Source: an uncultured bacterium
GTDB lineage: Bacteria > Verrucomicrobiota > Kiritimatiellia > RFP12 > UBA1067
Length of the DNA stretch: 35,498 bases
NCBI GenBank assembly: GCA_900547945.1
Contig: URIT01000017.1
Location: forward strand, 1-35,498
Direction: 5' to 3'
The notes beneath the pieces were generated by a model. That model saw only the letters and a list, made by a program, of their open reading frames with translations, was not told the DNA's origin and searched no databases. Positions 24,083 to 31,024 of this stretch are shown here, in pieces. The first letter of the stretch is position 1. Each line of letters opens with the position of its first letter. The position numbers and the translations under genes are program-made.

Positions 24083-24083
24083 G

Positions 24084-25301
24084 ATGAACTGGCTGCTGAA
24101 AATCGTCGAAGGTCCCCTGAAGGGCGCGGAGGTCGCGCTCGTGGACGGGCGGCGCGTGAGCCTCGGTTCGGACGATGCGTGCGACATCGTGGTGGGGGAC
24201 GCCGTGCTCGCCGCCCAGACGTGCGAGCTGGACGTCTCCGGGACGGGCGTGACGGTCCTCACGCCGGACGGCGCGGCGACGGCGCTCAAGCCCTTCGAGG
24301 TGCGGACGTTCGGGACGACCGCGTTCGCCGTCGGCCCCGTTGACCAGCCCTGGGGCGATCTCGTCTATCCGCCGCCGGAGGCTCCCGACGCGCCCGTTCC
24401 GGCGCCATCCGAGCCGTCTGCGGAACCCGAAGCGGCGGAGCCCCCGCCCGCCGAGGCGGAAGCCGCGCCGAAGCGGCGGCACGGTTGCCTCGGAACATTG
24501 CTCGTCCTGCTTCTCCTGCTCGTGGGCGCACTGGTACTCCTCCACTGCTGCCGCGCGTCCATCGAAGCGCGGTGGCCGCAGGTCGCGCGCTTCCGCGCGG
24601 AGGTGGAGAGAGCCGTGCAGGGACAGTGGGGGCGTTGCTTCGGGATGGCGCGCGCGCCCTCCGCACCGGTCGCGAAGGGACCCACACTCCCCGAACTCGC
24701 CGCCCAGCACGGCCTTGCGCTCGTCGAGACGAACGGCGTGCGGCAGCTCGCCGGGAATGTGCGGCGGCGCACCGAGCGCCTCGCGATCCGCGCGCTTGCG
24801 CTTGCGGACGACCCGTCCGTGCAGTTCAACCTGACGGACGACGAGACGCTGCGTGCGTCGGCGGACGAACTGCTCTTCGTCGTCACCGAGGGCGCGCTCA
24901 AGGCGACGGCGGCCTCGAACCGCGTCGTGACGCTTGCGGGCTATGCGCCATCCGCCGCGAAGCTGGAGCGGGCCCTGCGGGCGCTGGCTGCCGACGTGCC
25001 CGGCATCGAGCGGGTGGAGACGAAGGCCGTGCAGGTGGGCGGACCGGCCCCGGCGGGAACGGTCGCGGCGGAGGTCGCCCCCGACGCTCCGAAGGGGGGC
25101 CGTCCGCGTGCCGGACAGGAACGGAAGCGCACCGTCGAGCCGATTGCGGGCATCCTCATGCACCCCTATCCCTGCGTCGTGCTGCGCACGGGGCTGCGCC
25201 TCGCCGAGGGCGCGCAGATCGGCACGGCGACGATTGTGCGGATCGAGGCGGACCGCCTCATCCTCCGGGACGGCAAGACCGAATTCGCGTGGAGGCCCTG
25301 A
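24084..25301 (+). CDS. sctD: T3SS inner-membrane ring protein SctD
   Basis: SctD builds the outer concentric ring of the inner-membrane basal body. The protein has 405 residues: an N-terminal FHA domain (about 1-95, with VSLGSDDACDIVVGDAVLAA), a Pro/Ala/Glu-rich linker, one membrane span at about 134-156 (GCLGTLLVLLLLLVGALVLL) and a periplasmic part with BON-like folds (for example TLAGYAPSAAKLERALRALA). This order of FHA, span and periplasmic domains defines SctD/YscD. The tail LRLAEGAQIGTATIVRIEAD is an additional small beta domain. The start is 1 base after the sctV stop. sctE, its usual neighbour in Ysc systems, follows after 2 bases. Confidence 0.93.
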   Translation: MNWLLKIVEGPLKGAEVALVDGRRVSLGSDDACDIVVGDAVLAAQTCELDVSGTGVTVLTPDGAATALKPFEVRTFGTTAFAVGPVDQPWGDLVYPPPEAPDAPVPAPSEPSAEPEAAEPPPAEAEAAPKRRHGCLGTLLVLLLLLVGALVLLHCCRASIEARWPQVARFRAEVERAVQGQWGRCFGMARAPSAPVAKGPTLPELAAQHGLALVETNGVRQLAGNVRRRTERLAIRALALADDPSVQFNLTDDETLRASADELLFVVTEGALKATAASNRVVTLAGYAPSAAKLERALRALAADVPGIERVETKAVQVGGPAPAGTVAAEVAPDAPKGGRPRAGQERKRTVEPIAGILMHPYPCVVLRTGLRLAEGAQIGTATIVRIEADRLILRDGKTEFAWRP

Positions 25302-25303
25302 CC

Positions 25304-25537
25304 ATGGAACTGCTGGAACTCGAACGCGAACTTTCCGGACCCGGCTCCGCCACCGCCCTCGCACGGTACGACGCGCAGCTCGTCGCGCTCCAGACGCGCC
25401 TTGCGCACGCCTGCGCGGAGGGGCTTCCCCCGGCGGACTTCGCGCGCTGCGAGGGTCTGGACGAGGCCGTTACCGTCGCCCGCAAGCTCCTCCGCCTCCA
25501 GGTCCGCGCCAAGGCATCTTCGAACAACGAACGCTAA
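25304..25537 (+). CDS. sctE: T3SS needle co-chaperone SctE (YscE/EscE-like)
   Basis: YscE and YscG clasp the needle subunit in the cytoplasm and stop it polymerising early. The small 77-residue protein is almost all helical (MELLELERELSGPGSATALA, and DEAVTVARKLLRLQVRAKA), the two-helix hairpin form of YscE. The order sctD-sctE-sctF-sctG repeats that of Yersinia. A GGAGG 8 bases before the ATG sits in the end of sctD. The upstream frame is open but non-conserved, so this start is favoured. Confidence 0.78.
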   Translation: MELLELERELSGPGSATALARYDAQLVALQTRLAHACAEGLPPADFARCEGLDEAVTVARKLLRLQVRAKASSNNER

Positions 25538-25567
25538 TCTTCAACCAACAAGAAAAGGAGACAAACC

Positions 25568-25897
25568 ATGATTCCTTCAGTCCATGACCCGAAAACGAAA
25601 GTCGGGATGTACGACAACGTCAGCACGATCACGCGCGTCGGCGACGGCGGCCAGCTCGGCCTCGACCAGGTTATCCACACCGACAACGTCTACAACGCCC
25701 TCCTGAACGCGGCGAAGACGATGGAAGACCGTCTTGCGGAGTCGCTGAAGACGTACCAGGAGCACCCGGACGTGCAGGCGAACCTCCAGCAGCTCCAGTA
25801 CGATCTGCAGCAGTGGAACCTCGCGCTCACCACGATGACGAACATCCAGAAGAACATGGCGGACGCGCTCAGCTCGATCGCCTCGAACTTCCGCTAA
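25568..25897 (+). CDS. sctF: T3SS needle subunit SctF
   Basis: SctF polymerises into the extracellular needle. At 109 residues it is slightly longer than YscF (87) because of an N-terminal extension rich in Gly and Asp. The second half is the helical hairpin with the loop EHPDVQ followed by LQQLQYDLQQWNLALTTMT and the C-terminal helix KNMADALSSIASNFR, matching the family pattern N-P-x-x-x-LQ...W. There is a strong ribosome-binding site (AAAAGGAG, 7 bases before the ATG), as expected for a protein needed in many copies. Its chaperone genes sctE and sctG flank it. Confidence 0.9.
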   Translation: MIPSVHDPKTKVGMYDNVSTITRVGDGGQLGLDQVIHTDNVYNALLNAAKTMEDRLAESLKTYQEHPDVQANLQQLQYDLQQWNLALTTMTNIQKNMADALSSIASNFR

Positions 25898-25906
25898 GCC
25901 CTCCCC

Positions 25907-26281
25907 GTGTTCGACCTGACGGCAGAGGAGGCGCGGCTCCTGCTGAACATCGCCCTCATGGCGGTGGGCGGCAACCGTTTCCAGAGCGCGGCGAAGATCC
26001 TCGCCGTGCTGGAGCGTTTCCGGCCCGACGCCCCGTCTGTCGCGGCGGCGAAGGCGGTGGCGCTCCTGAGCGCGGGACAGTTCGCGGCGTGCCTCGACTT
26101 CCTGGAAGGGGAGACGGCGCCCGGACGGTTCCCAGGGAACCCCATGCTGGCAGCCTTCAAGGGGCTCGCGCTCCTGCGGCTCGACCGTCCGGTGGAGGCC
26201 GAGGTGCCATTACGTCTCGCCGCCGGCCAGACGGCGGATCCGGCGGCCGCACAGCTCGCGAAAGGACTGCTCGAAAGTTAA
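25907..26281 (+). CDS. sctG: T3SS needle chaperone SctG (YscG-like TPR protein)
   Basis: With SctE, this TPR chaperone sequesters the C-terminal helix of the needle protein. The 124-residue protein is made of helix pairs: LLLNIALMAVGGNRFQSAA, then SVAAAKAVALLSAGQFAACL, then NPMLAAFKGLALLRLDRPVE, with spacing like YscG (115 residues). It directly follows sctF. The GTG start at 25907 is 9 bases downstream of the sctF stop; a ribosome-binding site is poor, which suggests coupling to sctF. Its TAA stop falls in the first bases of a repeat element, so the native C-terminus could have been trimmed or extended by that insertion. Confidence 0.76.
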   Translation: MFDLTAEEARLLLNIALMAVGGNRFQSAAKILAVLERFRPDAPSVAAAKAVALLSAGQFAACLDFLEGETAPGRFPGNPMLAAFKGLALLRLDRPVEAEVPLRLAAGQTADPAAAQLAKGLLES

Positions 26282-26538
26282 GTCGCCGCTTTGCGGCTTT
26301 AAGTGGTTAAGTGGTTAAGTGGTTAAATAGAGGCGGCAAAACCCGGACGCGACAAGCGCGTCCCTCCCGAAAAGGGAGAACAGAACGGTTTTGCGAGGAT
26401 ACGGGAGGGACGCGCTTGTCGCGTCCGGGCGCTGGAGCTGTCCCGTTTCAAGCGAAGCGACTTAATACCCAACAGATGTGCGAAGCGATTTAAAGCCGCG
26501 AAGCGGCGATTTAACTACTTAAAGCGAAGCGACTTAAT
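26276..26538. repeat. Intergenic composite repeat, copy 2
   Basis: The left side reads AGTTAAGTCGCCGCTTTGCG then GCTTTAAG and three TTAAGTGG-type octamers/nonamers. The right side has the inverted form, including 27 bases at 26490-26516 identical to 2297-2323, and several AAGCGAAGCGACTTAAT pieces. A perfect 28-bp inverted repeat lies between. It fills nearly all of the sctG-sctI gap and its left end contains the sctG stop codon. Confidence 0.78.
26342..26429. repeat. Perfect 28-bp inverted repeat (hairpin) between sctG and sctI
   Basis: Bases 26342-26369 (core CGGACGCGACAAGCGCGTCC) are the exact reverse complement of 26402-26429, separated by a 32-base loop. As RNA the stem would be extremely stable. 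There is no U-run after it, so it is not a standard terminator, but it could pause polymerase or block decay and so set the ratio of upstream needle genes to downstream rod and ring genes. Confidence 0.92.
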
Positions 26539-26558
26539 TTCTTCTTAGGAGAAAAACA

Positions 26559-26936
26559 ATGAACGAGTCCATGATCATCGAGGCGGTGCGGGTCGCAGGG
26601 GGCGTGCAGGGGACGCTGGCGCCCCAGCAGGCGGCCGCGACGGCGGATCCCGCCGCCGTGGCGCGTTTCGAGGCCGCGATGGCCCCCGAGGCGCCGGCGG
26701 GGATTCCCTTCGCGGCCGAGGTCGCGGCGACGTTCAACACGGCGCAGGGGAACTATCAGGAGATGCTTCACCGCGTCCACGCCCTCACCTCGCTCTCGCG
26801 TTCCCACGCCCTCTCCGCCGCCGAGCTGAGCGAACTCCAGTACGAAGTCGCCAATCTCTCGTTCCAGCAGGAGATCGTGACGAACATCGCGAAGAAGGCG
26901 AGCGACGCGGTTTCCACGCTCGTGAAGAACGGGTAA
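26559..26936 (+). CDS. sctI: T3SS inner rod protein SctI
   Basis: SctI links the export gate to the needle base. It has 125 residues: a disordered Ala/Pro-rich N-terminal half and a C-terminal helical half (LSAAELSELQYEVANLSFQQ, then EIVTNIAKKASDAVSTLVKN) with the L-x-x-Q...K-x-x-x-x-x-x-TL pattern of YscI/PrgJ. A clear AGGAG lies 7 bases before the ATG, so translation is independent of the distant sctG. The order G-I-J fits Yersinia with yscH missing. Confidence 0.85.
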   Translation: MNESMIIEAVRVAGGVQGTLAPQQAAATADPAAVARFEAAMAPEAPAGIPFAAEVAATFNTAQGNYQEMLHRVHALTSLSRSHALSAAELSELQYEVANLSFQQEIVTNIAKKASDAVSTLVKNG

Positions 26937-26990
26937 TCCTGAATCGTTGACGTTTTATGGGAACGCCGATGCTTCGCATACGCAGAGTTG

Positions 26991-27051
26991 GACGAAAAGG
27001 CATGTGGCTACAACGGCGACTGCGTCGCCTACGCCACAATGCCTTTTCGTC
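26991..27051 (-). repeat. REP-like hairpin element, copy 1 (minus orientation)
   Basis: GACGAAAAGGCA at the left pairs with TGCCTTTTCGTC at the right. Inside, GTGGC/GCCAC and GGCGAC/GTCGCC extend the stem around a GCA loop. On the minus strand the core reads ATTGTGGCGTAGG ... GTAGCCACAT, shared with copy 2. The 286-base gap between sctI and sctJ contains nothing else recognisable apart from the sctJ ribosome-binding site. Confidence 0.85.
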
Positions 27052-27088
27052 TCGACACGATGGGAACGTGCCGAACCGTGTACGTCGG

Positions 27089-27147
27089 GCAAGAACCGAT
27101 TGTGGCGTAGGTCCCGCAGGGGCCGTCGTAGCCACATCGGTTCTTGC
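27089..27147 (+). repeat. REP-like hairpin element, copy 2 (plus orientation)
   Basis: GCAAGAACCGAT pairs with ATCGGTTCTTGC; the core ATTGTGGCGTAGG ... GTAGCCACAT is identical to copy 1, while the outer arms and the inner stem differ from copy 1 on both sides so that pairing is kept. A shared flank (CTGCGTAT) follows both copies. Confidence 0.85.
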
Positions 27148-27222
27148 TGGGTTCTGCGTATCGCATAGGCGATCTGCGTTCGTTGAAATCTCGATGGGCC
27201 ATCATTCTTGGAAAGGTTTTTC

Positions 27223-27807
27223 ATGAGACGTATGTTCTGTTGGGCGGCGCTGGCGCTGTTGCTGGCCGGATGCGACAAGGAGGCGACGCTCTTCTCGGGG
27301 CTCGCGGAGAGCCAGGCGAACGCCGCGCTCGCGGCGCTCCTCGAAAGCGGCATCGCCGCGACGAAGGCCCCCGGCGATGAAGGCACGTGGAACGTGATGA
27401 TCGGCGAGAAGGACTTCGCCGAGGCCGCGACGCTCTGCGAGCGGCGCGGCCTGCCGCGCCGCACGTTCAACGGCGTGGGCGTCGTCTTCAAGAAGACGGG
27501 CATGGTGTCGAGCCCGAGCGAGGAGCGCATCCGGTTCATGGACGCCATCGCACAGGACCTCTCCCAGACGATCTCGATGATCGACGGCGTCGTGGACGCG
27601 CGCGTCCACGTCGTCCTCCCCGAAAACGACCCGTTCGCGAAGAACACGCTGCCGAGTTCGGCGGCGGTCGCCCTCCGCAGCCGCTGGGACGCGGACCTCA
27701 CGGAGGCGATTCCCCAGGTGAAGTCCCTCGTGAAGAACGCGATCGAGGGCCTTGCCTACGAAAAGATCTCCGTCACGGTCTTCAAGGACCCCCCTCCAAG
27801 GAAATGA
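27223..27807 (+). CDS. sctJ: T3SS inner-membrane ring lipoprotein SctJ, lacking the usual C-terminal span
   Basis: SctJ makes the inner ring of the basal body together with SctD. It has 194 residues: a lipoprotein signal MRRMFCWAALALLLAGC with a good lipobox (C17), ring-building motif 1 (ANAALAALLESGIAA, NVMIGEKDFAEAATL), a linker with MDAIAQDLSQTISMIDGVVDARVHVVLP and ring-building motif 2 ending YEKISVTVFKDPPPRK. YscJ and PrgK are about 245-250 residues with a transmembrane helix near the C-terminus; this protein stops before it. GGAAAGG lies 6 bases before the ATG. The stop overlaps the next gene by ATGA, so the short form is not an obvious frameshift. Confidence 0.92.
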   Translation: MRRMFCWAALALLLAGCDKEATLFSGLAESQANAALAALLESGIAATKAPGDEGTWNVMIGEKDFAEAATLCERRGLPRRTFNGVGVVFKKTGMVSSPSEERIRFMDAIAQDLSQTISMIDGVVDARVHVVLPENDPFAKNTLPSSAAVALRSRWDADLTEAIPQVKSLVKNAIEGLAYEKISVTVFKDPPPRK

Positions 27808-28145
27808 TGGACAACGACGACAGACAGTTCCTGCTGACCGCCGCGTGGCTGTTTGCGCGGCACGGCCAGGGTGCGCGGGCGCGGACGCTCTGCGAGGCGT
27901 TGGTGGAGGACGATCCCCGCGACGGCGTCTCGGCGGTCGCGCTCGCCGAACTGCGCCTCGCCGAGGGCGACGCGGCCGGCGCGCTCGCGGTCCTGCGCGC
28001 GGCCGACACCCCGCCGGAGTTGGCGCGGGCGGAGGCCCTGCTCGAAGCGCGTGCGCTCGCGGCGCTCGGAAAGGCGGACGAGGCCGCGAAGCGGTGGCGG
28101 CGGCATCTGGAGTCCGCGAAGGGAGGGACGCGCCAATGGATCTGA
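27804..28145 (+). CDS. sctY: T3SS chaperone SctY (YscY-like TPR protein)
   Basis: YscY is the cytoplasmic partner of YscX, bridging it to the export gate SctV. The 113-residue protein matches YscY (114 residues) by eye over its length: DRQFLLTAAWLFARHGQGARA against the YscY start QEFLLLNGWLQLQCG, then ALVEDDPRDG, LRLAEGDAAGALAVL, and the last repeat ALGKADEAAKRWRRHLESA against GDLDKARHAYQHYLE. It has three TPR-like helix pairs. Unlike Yersinia, where yscX and yscY are adjacent, here they lie 6 kb apart and this gene is between sctJ and sctK. It starts at the ATGA overlap with sctJ. Other small TPR chaperones are the alternative. Confidence 0.72.
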   Translation: MMDNDDRQFLLTAAWLFARHGQGARARTLCEALVEDDPRDGVSAVALAELRLAEGDAAGALAVLRAADTPPELARAEALLEARALAALGKADEAAKRWRRHLESAKGGTRQWI

Positions 28146-28489
28146 ACGAAGCGCGCGCGCTCGTCGCAAGTCCCTTCTGGCCGAAGGTGCGGGACGACTT
28201 CCTCGCCACCGGCACGTTCGCGGTCTACCCCAAGGACGATCCCCGCCGCCTCGCCTATCTGGACGAATCGGTGCGACGGGAGATCGACTGCTGGCTGGAG
28301 GGCATCGCCCGGATCGACGAATGGCGGAAGGTCGTGGACGGCCCGACCGTGCGGCGGCTCAAGGCGGACTTCCCCGGCGTCTATCCGGACGTGCTGCGCT
28401 ACGCGGCCTACTTCGCGGGCCGGAAGGACGTGCGGCGGCAGCTGATGAAACTCAAATTCCCCGAGGCGTACGAGCTATGCTACTCCTGA
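28136..28489 (+). CDS. sctK: Candidate SctK, sorting-platform adaptor
   Basis: SctK connects the basal body to the cytoplasmic sorting platform. The protein has 117 residues, clearly shorter than YscK or MxiK (about 175-210). It begins MDLNEARALVASPFWPKVRD and contains DCWLEGIARIDEWRKVV and a C-terminal helix RRQLMKLKFPEAYELCYS. No sequence motif settles the family; the call rests on its place between sctJ/sctY and sctL, the usual slot of sctK, and on the absence of another candidate. It overlaps sctY by 10 bases and sctL by 13 bases. Confidence 0.5.
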   Translation: MDLNEARALVASPFWPKVRDDFLATGTFAVYPKDDPRRLAYLDESVRREIDCWLEGIARIDEWRKVVDGPTVRRLKADFPGVYPDVLRYAAYFAGRKDVRRQLMKLKFPEAYELCYS

Positions 28490-29094
28490 AGAAGAAGACC
28501 TTTGACGTCGAATCCACGGGAACCCGCGTCGCGGCGGACGAAGCCGCCGTCGTCGCGCGGGCCGAGGACGTGGTGTCCGCCGCCGAGGCCGAGGCGGCGG
28601 AGACGCGCCGCGCGGCCCAGGCCGCCTACGAGGCGGAAAAGGCGCGCGGCTACGCGGACGGCCTGGACGCGGGAAAGGCCGAGATCCTCATGCAGAAGCT
28701 CAACCTCGTCGACGAGAGCGTGCGCTACATGGCGTCGATCGAGGACAAGGTGGCCGAGATCGTCATGAAGGCGCTCCGCAAGTGCGTCGCGGAGATCGGC
28801 GACCGCGAACTCGTCGTGCAGATCGTGAAGAAGGCGATGCATGCCGTCGTGCGCAACCAGCGGCAGATCACGATCAAGGTCAATCCGGAGATGGTGGGCG
28901 TCGTCAAGGAACGCCTGAAGGGGCTGCTGGCCGAATTCCCGTCCCTCGCCTACGTGGACGTGGCGGAGGATCCGCACCTCGGCGCGACCGCCTGCGTCGT
29001 CGAGACCGAGGCGGGCCTCGTGGAGGCGTCGGTCGAGGGGCAGATCGCCGCCATCGAGAAGTCCATCCGCAGCAATTTCGCCAAGGAAAAATGA
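28477..29094 (+). CDS. sctL: T3SS ATPase stator SctL
   Basis: SctL (YscL, FliH-like) tethers the ATPase SctN to the SctQ pods. It has 205 residues: a short N-terminus, a long Ala/Glu helix (VSAAEAEAAETRRAAQAAYE, residues about 35-60), then a folded C-terminal domain (LVVQIVKKAMHAVVRNQRQ, TIKVNPEMVGVVKERLKGLL, GATACVVETEAGLVEASVEG) that matches the HrpE/YscL/FliH domain. The stop overlaps the sctN start by ATGA, as expected for partners made together. The first nine codons overlap sctK. Confidence 0.9.
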   Translation: MLLLKKKTFDVESTGTRVAADEAAVVARAEDVVSAAEAEAAETRRAAQAAYEAEKARGYADGLDAGKAEILMQKLNLVDESVRYMASIEDKVAEIVMKALRKCVAEIGDRELVVQIVKKAMHAVVRNQRQITIKVNPEMVGVVKERLKGLLAEFPSLAYVDVAEDPHLGATACVVETEAGLVEASVEGQIAAIEKSIRSNFAKEK

Positions 29095-30419
29095 GTTCGT
29101 CGTTCGACTATATCACGCAGGTGCTGGACCGTGCGGTCGAGGACGCGCAGCCCATCGAGGTGAAGGGGCGCGTCATCCAGGTCGTTGGCACGATCATCAA
29201 GGCGTCCGTTCCCGGGGTGAAGGTCGGCGAGGTGTGCATCCTGCGCAACCCCTGGGAGAACTTCGAGGTGCAGGCGGAGGTCGTCGGCTTCACGCGCGAG
29301 GCGGCGCTGCTGACCGCCCTCGGGGCGATGACGGGCATCTCGGCGCAGACGGAGGTGATCCCCACGCGGCGCGTCCACATGGTGCCGGTGGGGGATTCGC
29401 TCCTTGGGCGCGTGGTGGACGGTCTCGGGCGTCCCATCGACGCCGACCGCAAGGGGCCGATCCGCCCGGAGGCCTACTACCCCGTCTTCGCCGACCCGCC
29501 CGGTCCGCTTGAGCGCCGCATCATCTCGCGCCCGATCTCGCTCGGCATCCGCGCGATCGATGGGATGCTCACGTGCGGCGAGGGGCAGCGCATGGGCATC
29601 TTCGCGGCGGCGGGCGGCGGCAAGTCCACCCTGCTCGCCTCCATCATCCGCAACACGGAGGCGGAGGTGTCGGTGCTCGCGCTCATTGGCGAGCGCGGCC
29701 GCGAGGTGCGCGAGTTCATCGAGAAGGATCTCGGCGAGGAGGGCCTGCGCCGCGCCGTCGTCGTCTGCGCCACCTCCGACCGCAGTTCGATGGAACGCCT
29801 CAAGGCCGCCTACGTCGCCACGTCGATCGCCGAGTTCTTCCGCGACAAGGGCAAGAAGGTGCTCCTCATGATGGACTCCGTGACGCGCTTCGGGCGCGCC
29901 CAGCGCGAGATCGGCCTCGCGGCCGGCGAGCCGCCCACCCGTCGCGGCTTCCCGCCGAGCGTCTTCTCCGAACTGCCGAAGCTCATGGAGCGCGCGGGCA
30001 ACTCCGCGAAGGGCTCCATCACCGCGCTCTACACCGTCCTCGTGGAGGGCGACGACATGACCGAGCCGATCGCGGACGAGACGCGCTCCATCCTCGACGG
30101 CCACATCATCCTCTCGCGCAAGCTCGCGCAGGTGAACCACTACCCCGCGATCGACATCCTCGCCTCCATCTCCCGCTGCCAGTCGGCCATCGTCCCGAAG
30201 GACCACAAGGAGGCCGCCGCGAAGCTGCGCGAAATCCTCGCGAAGTACCAGGAAGTCGAACTGCTCCTGAAGATTGGCGAATACCAGAAGGGCGCCGACC
30301 GCGCGACGGACGAGGCCATCGCGAAGATCGACAAGGTGAACGCCTTCCTCTGCCAGGGGCTCGCGGAGCGTCCGCAGTACGACGAGACGATCCGCCGCCT
30401 GAAGGAGGCCGTCGCGTGA
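29091..30419 (+). CDS. sctN: T3SS ATPase SctN
   Basis: SctN is the hexameric F1-like ATPase that strips chaperones and unfolds substrates below the export gate. It has 442 residues: an N-terminal beta-barrel (1-75), then the catalytic domain with Walker A FAAAGGGKSTLL (K178), IGERGREVREFIE, Walker B VLLMMDSVTRFGRAQREIGL and the conserved EPPTRRGFPPSVFSELP, followed by a helical C-terminal domain. The P-loop has AAAGGGKS in place of the common AGSGVGKS, a permitted variation. The motif ALYTVLVEGDDMTEPIADE identifies the T3SS/flagellar class; the surroundings make it T3SS. Confidence 0.97.
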   Translation: MSSSFDYITQVLDRAVEDAQPIEVKGRVIQVVGTIIKASVPGVKVGEVCILRNPWENFEVQAEVVGFTREAALLTALGAMTGISAQTEVIPTRRVHMVPVGDSLLGRVVDGLGRPIDADRKGPIRPEAYYPVFADPPGPLERRIISRPISLGIRAIDGMLTCGEGQRMGIFAAAGGGKSTLLASIIRNTEAEVSVLALIGERGREVREFIEKDLGEEGLRRAVVVCATSDRSSMERLKAAYVATSIAEFFRDKGKKVLLMMDSVTRFGRAQREIGLAAGEPPTRRGFPPSVFSELPKLMERAGNSAKGSITALYTVLVEGDDMTEPIADETRSILDGHIILSRKLAQVNHYPAIDILASISRCQSAIVPKDHKEAAAKLREILAKYQEVELLLKIGEYQKGADRATDEAIAKIDKVNAFLCQGLAERPQYDETIRRLKEAVA

Positions 30420-31024
30420 ATGCGCCGCTTCTGGAGCACGGCATGGCGAGGGTCGCCGCCGGGGTGTACCTTGCGGCGGTGGCCCAGCCGGCGGCCCACT
30501 TCGGCACGGCGCGCCTCGCGGGCCTGCGGGGGCTCGTCGTCCCGGACCGCGCGGCGCTGCGGCGCGTCGAGACGGCGGGTGACGCCTACTTCGCCTCCGC
30601 CGGGGCCCCGTTCCTCACGTTCCTCTCCCTTCCGTCCGACGCGCCGCTCTCGGCCGTTTCCGCGAAGCTGCTCGTCGCGCCCCTCGCATCGCGCGTGCGG
30701 GGGCGTTCCCTCAAGCTGATTCCCCTCAGCTTCGCCCGCGCGACGCCCGTCACCGAGTTGCGGACGGGGTGGGCCGTCCTTGCGACGCGGAGCCGCACGG
30801 CGCGCGTCGCGCTTGCGGACGGCGAAACGCTGACCGTGCGCCCCGACGCGCTCGTTGCCTGGCTTGGCCGGCCGCCGACGGGCTTCTGCCCGAAGCTGCG
30901 GATCTGGGACGTCCTTCTGCCGCGTGCCCCGCGCAACCTGTCCTTTTCCTTCCATGGCCCCGCGACCGTCTGGTTCGAGGGTGCCGCCCAACCGCCCCGG
31001 AGGCCGCATGGGCTACGCGCTTGA
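30416..31024 (+). CDS. AIM24-like protein inserted between sctN and sctO
   Basis: The 202-residue protein is beta-strand rich. Two similar halves are apparent. The second (about residues 105-190) has the run VALADGETLTVRPDALVAWL, a middle TGFCPKLRIWDVLLP and the end NLSFSFHGPATVWFEGAA. This resembles the AIM24/YfiN-type TRAP-like fold, where D-G-E-x-L-x-V-x-x-x-x-L-V-A and G-P-G-x-V-W-x are conserved. No such gene is a standard part of Ysc systems. A GTG start has AAGGAGG 7 bases upstream inside sctN, and the stop overlaps sctO by 17 bases, so it is translated with the apparatus. Its role is unknown. Confidence 0.62.
   Translation: MNAPLLEHGMARVAAGVYLAAVAQPAAHFGTARLAGLRGLVVPDRAALRRVETAGDAYFASAGAPFLTFLSLPSDAPLSAVSAKLLVAPLASRVRGRSLKLIPLSFARATPVTELRTGWAVLATRSRTARVALADGETLTVRPDALVAWLGRPPTGFCPKLRIWDVLLPRAPRNLSFSFHGPATVWFEGAAQPPRRPHGLRA

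Noticed and set aside
21485..24289. A 934-codon minus-strand frame opposite sctX-sctV
   Set aside because: Shadow of the sctV reading frame; composition (Asp/Glu/Arg/His-rich, no domains) is typical of antisense frames in GC-rich genes.
26342..26429. Rho-independent terminator between sctG and sctI
   Set aside because: The 28-bp stem has a 32-base loop and no U-run after it, so it does not fit an intrinsic terminator.
26955..27701. A 248-codon minus-strand frame covering the REP-like elements and sctJ
   Set aside because: It crosses a structured intergenic region and the antisense of sctJ, with no motif or start signal.
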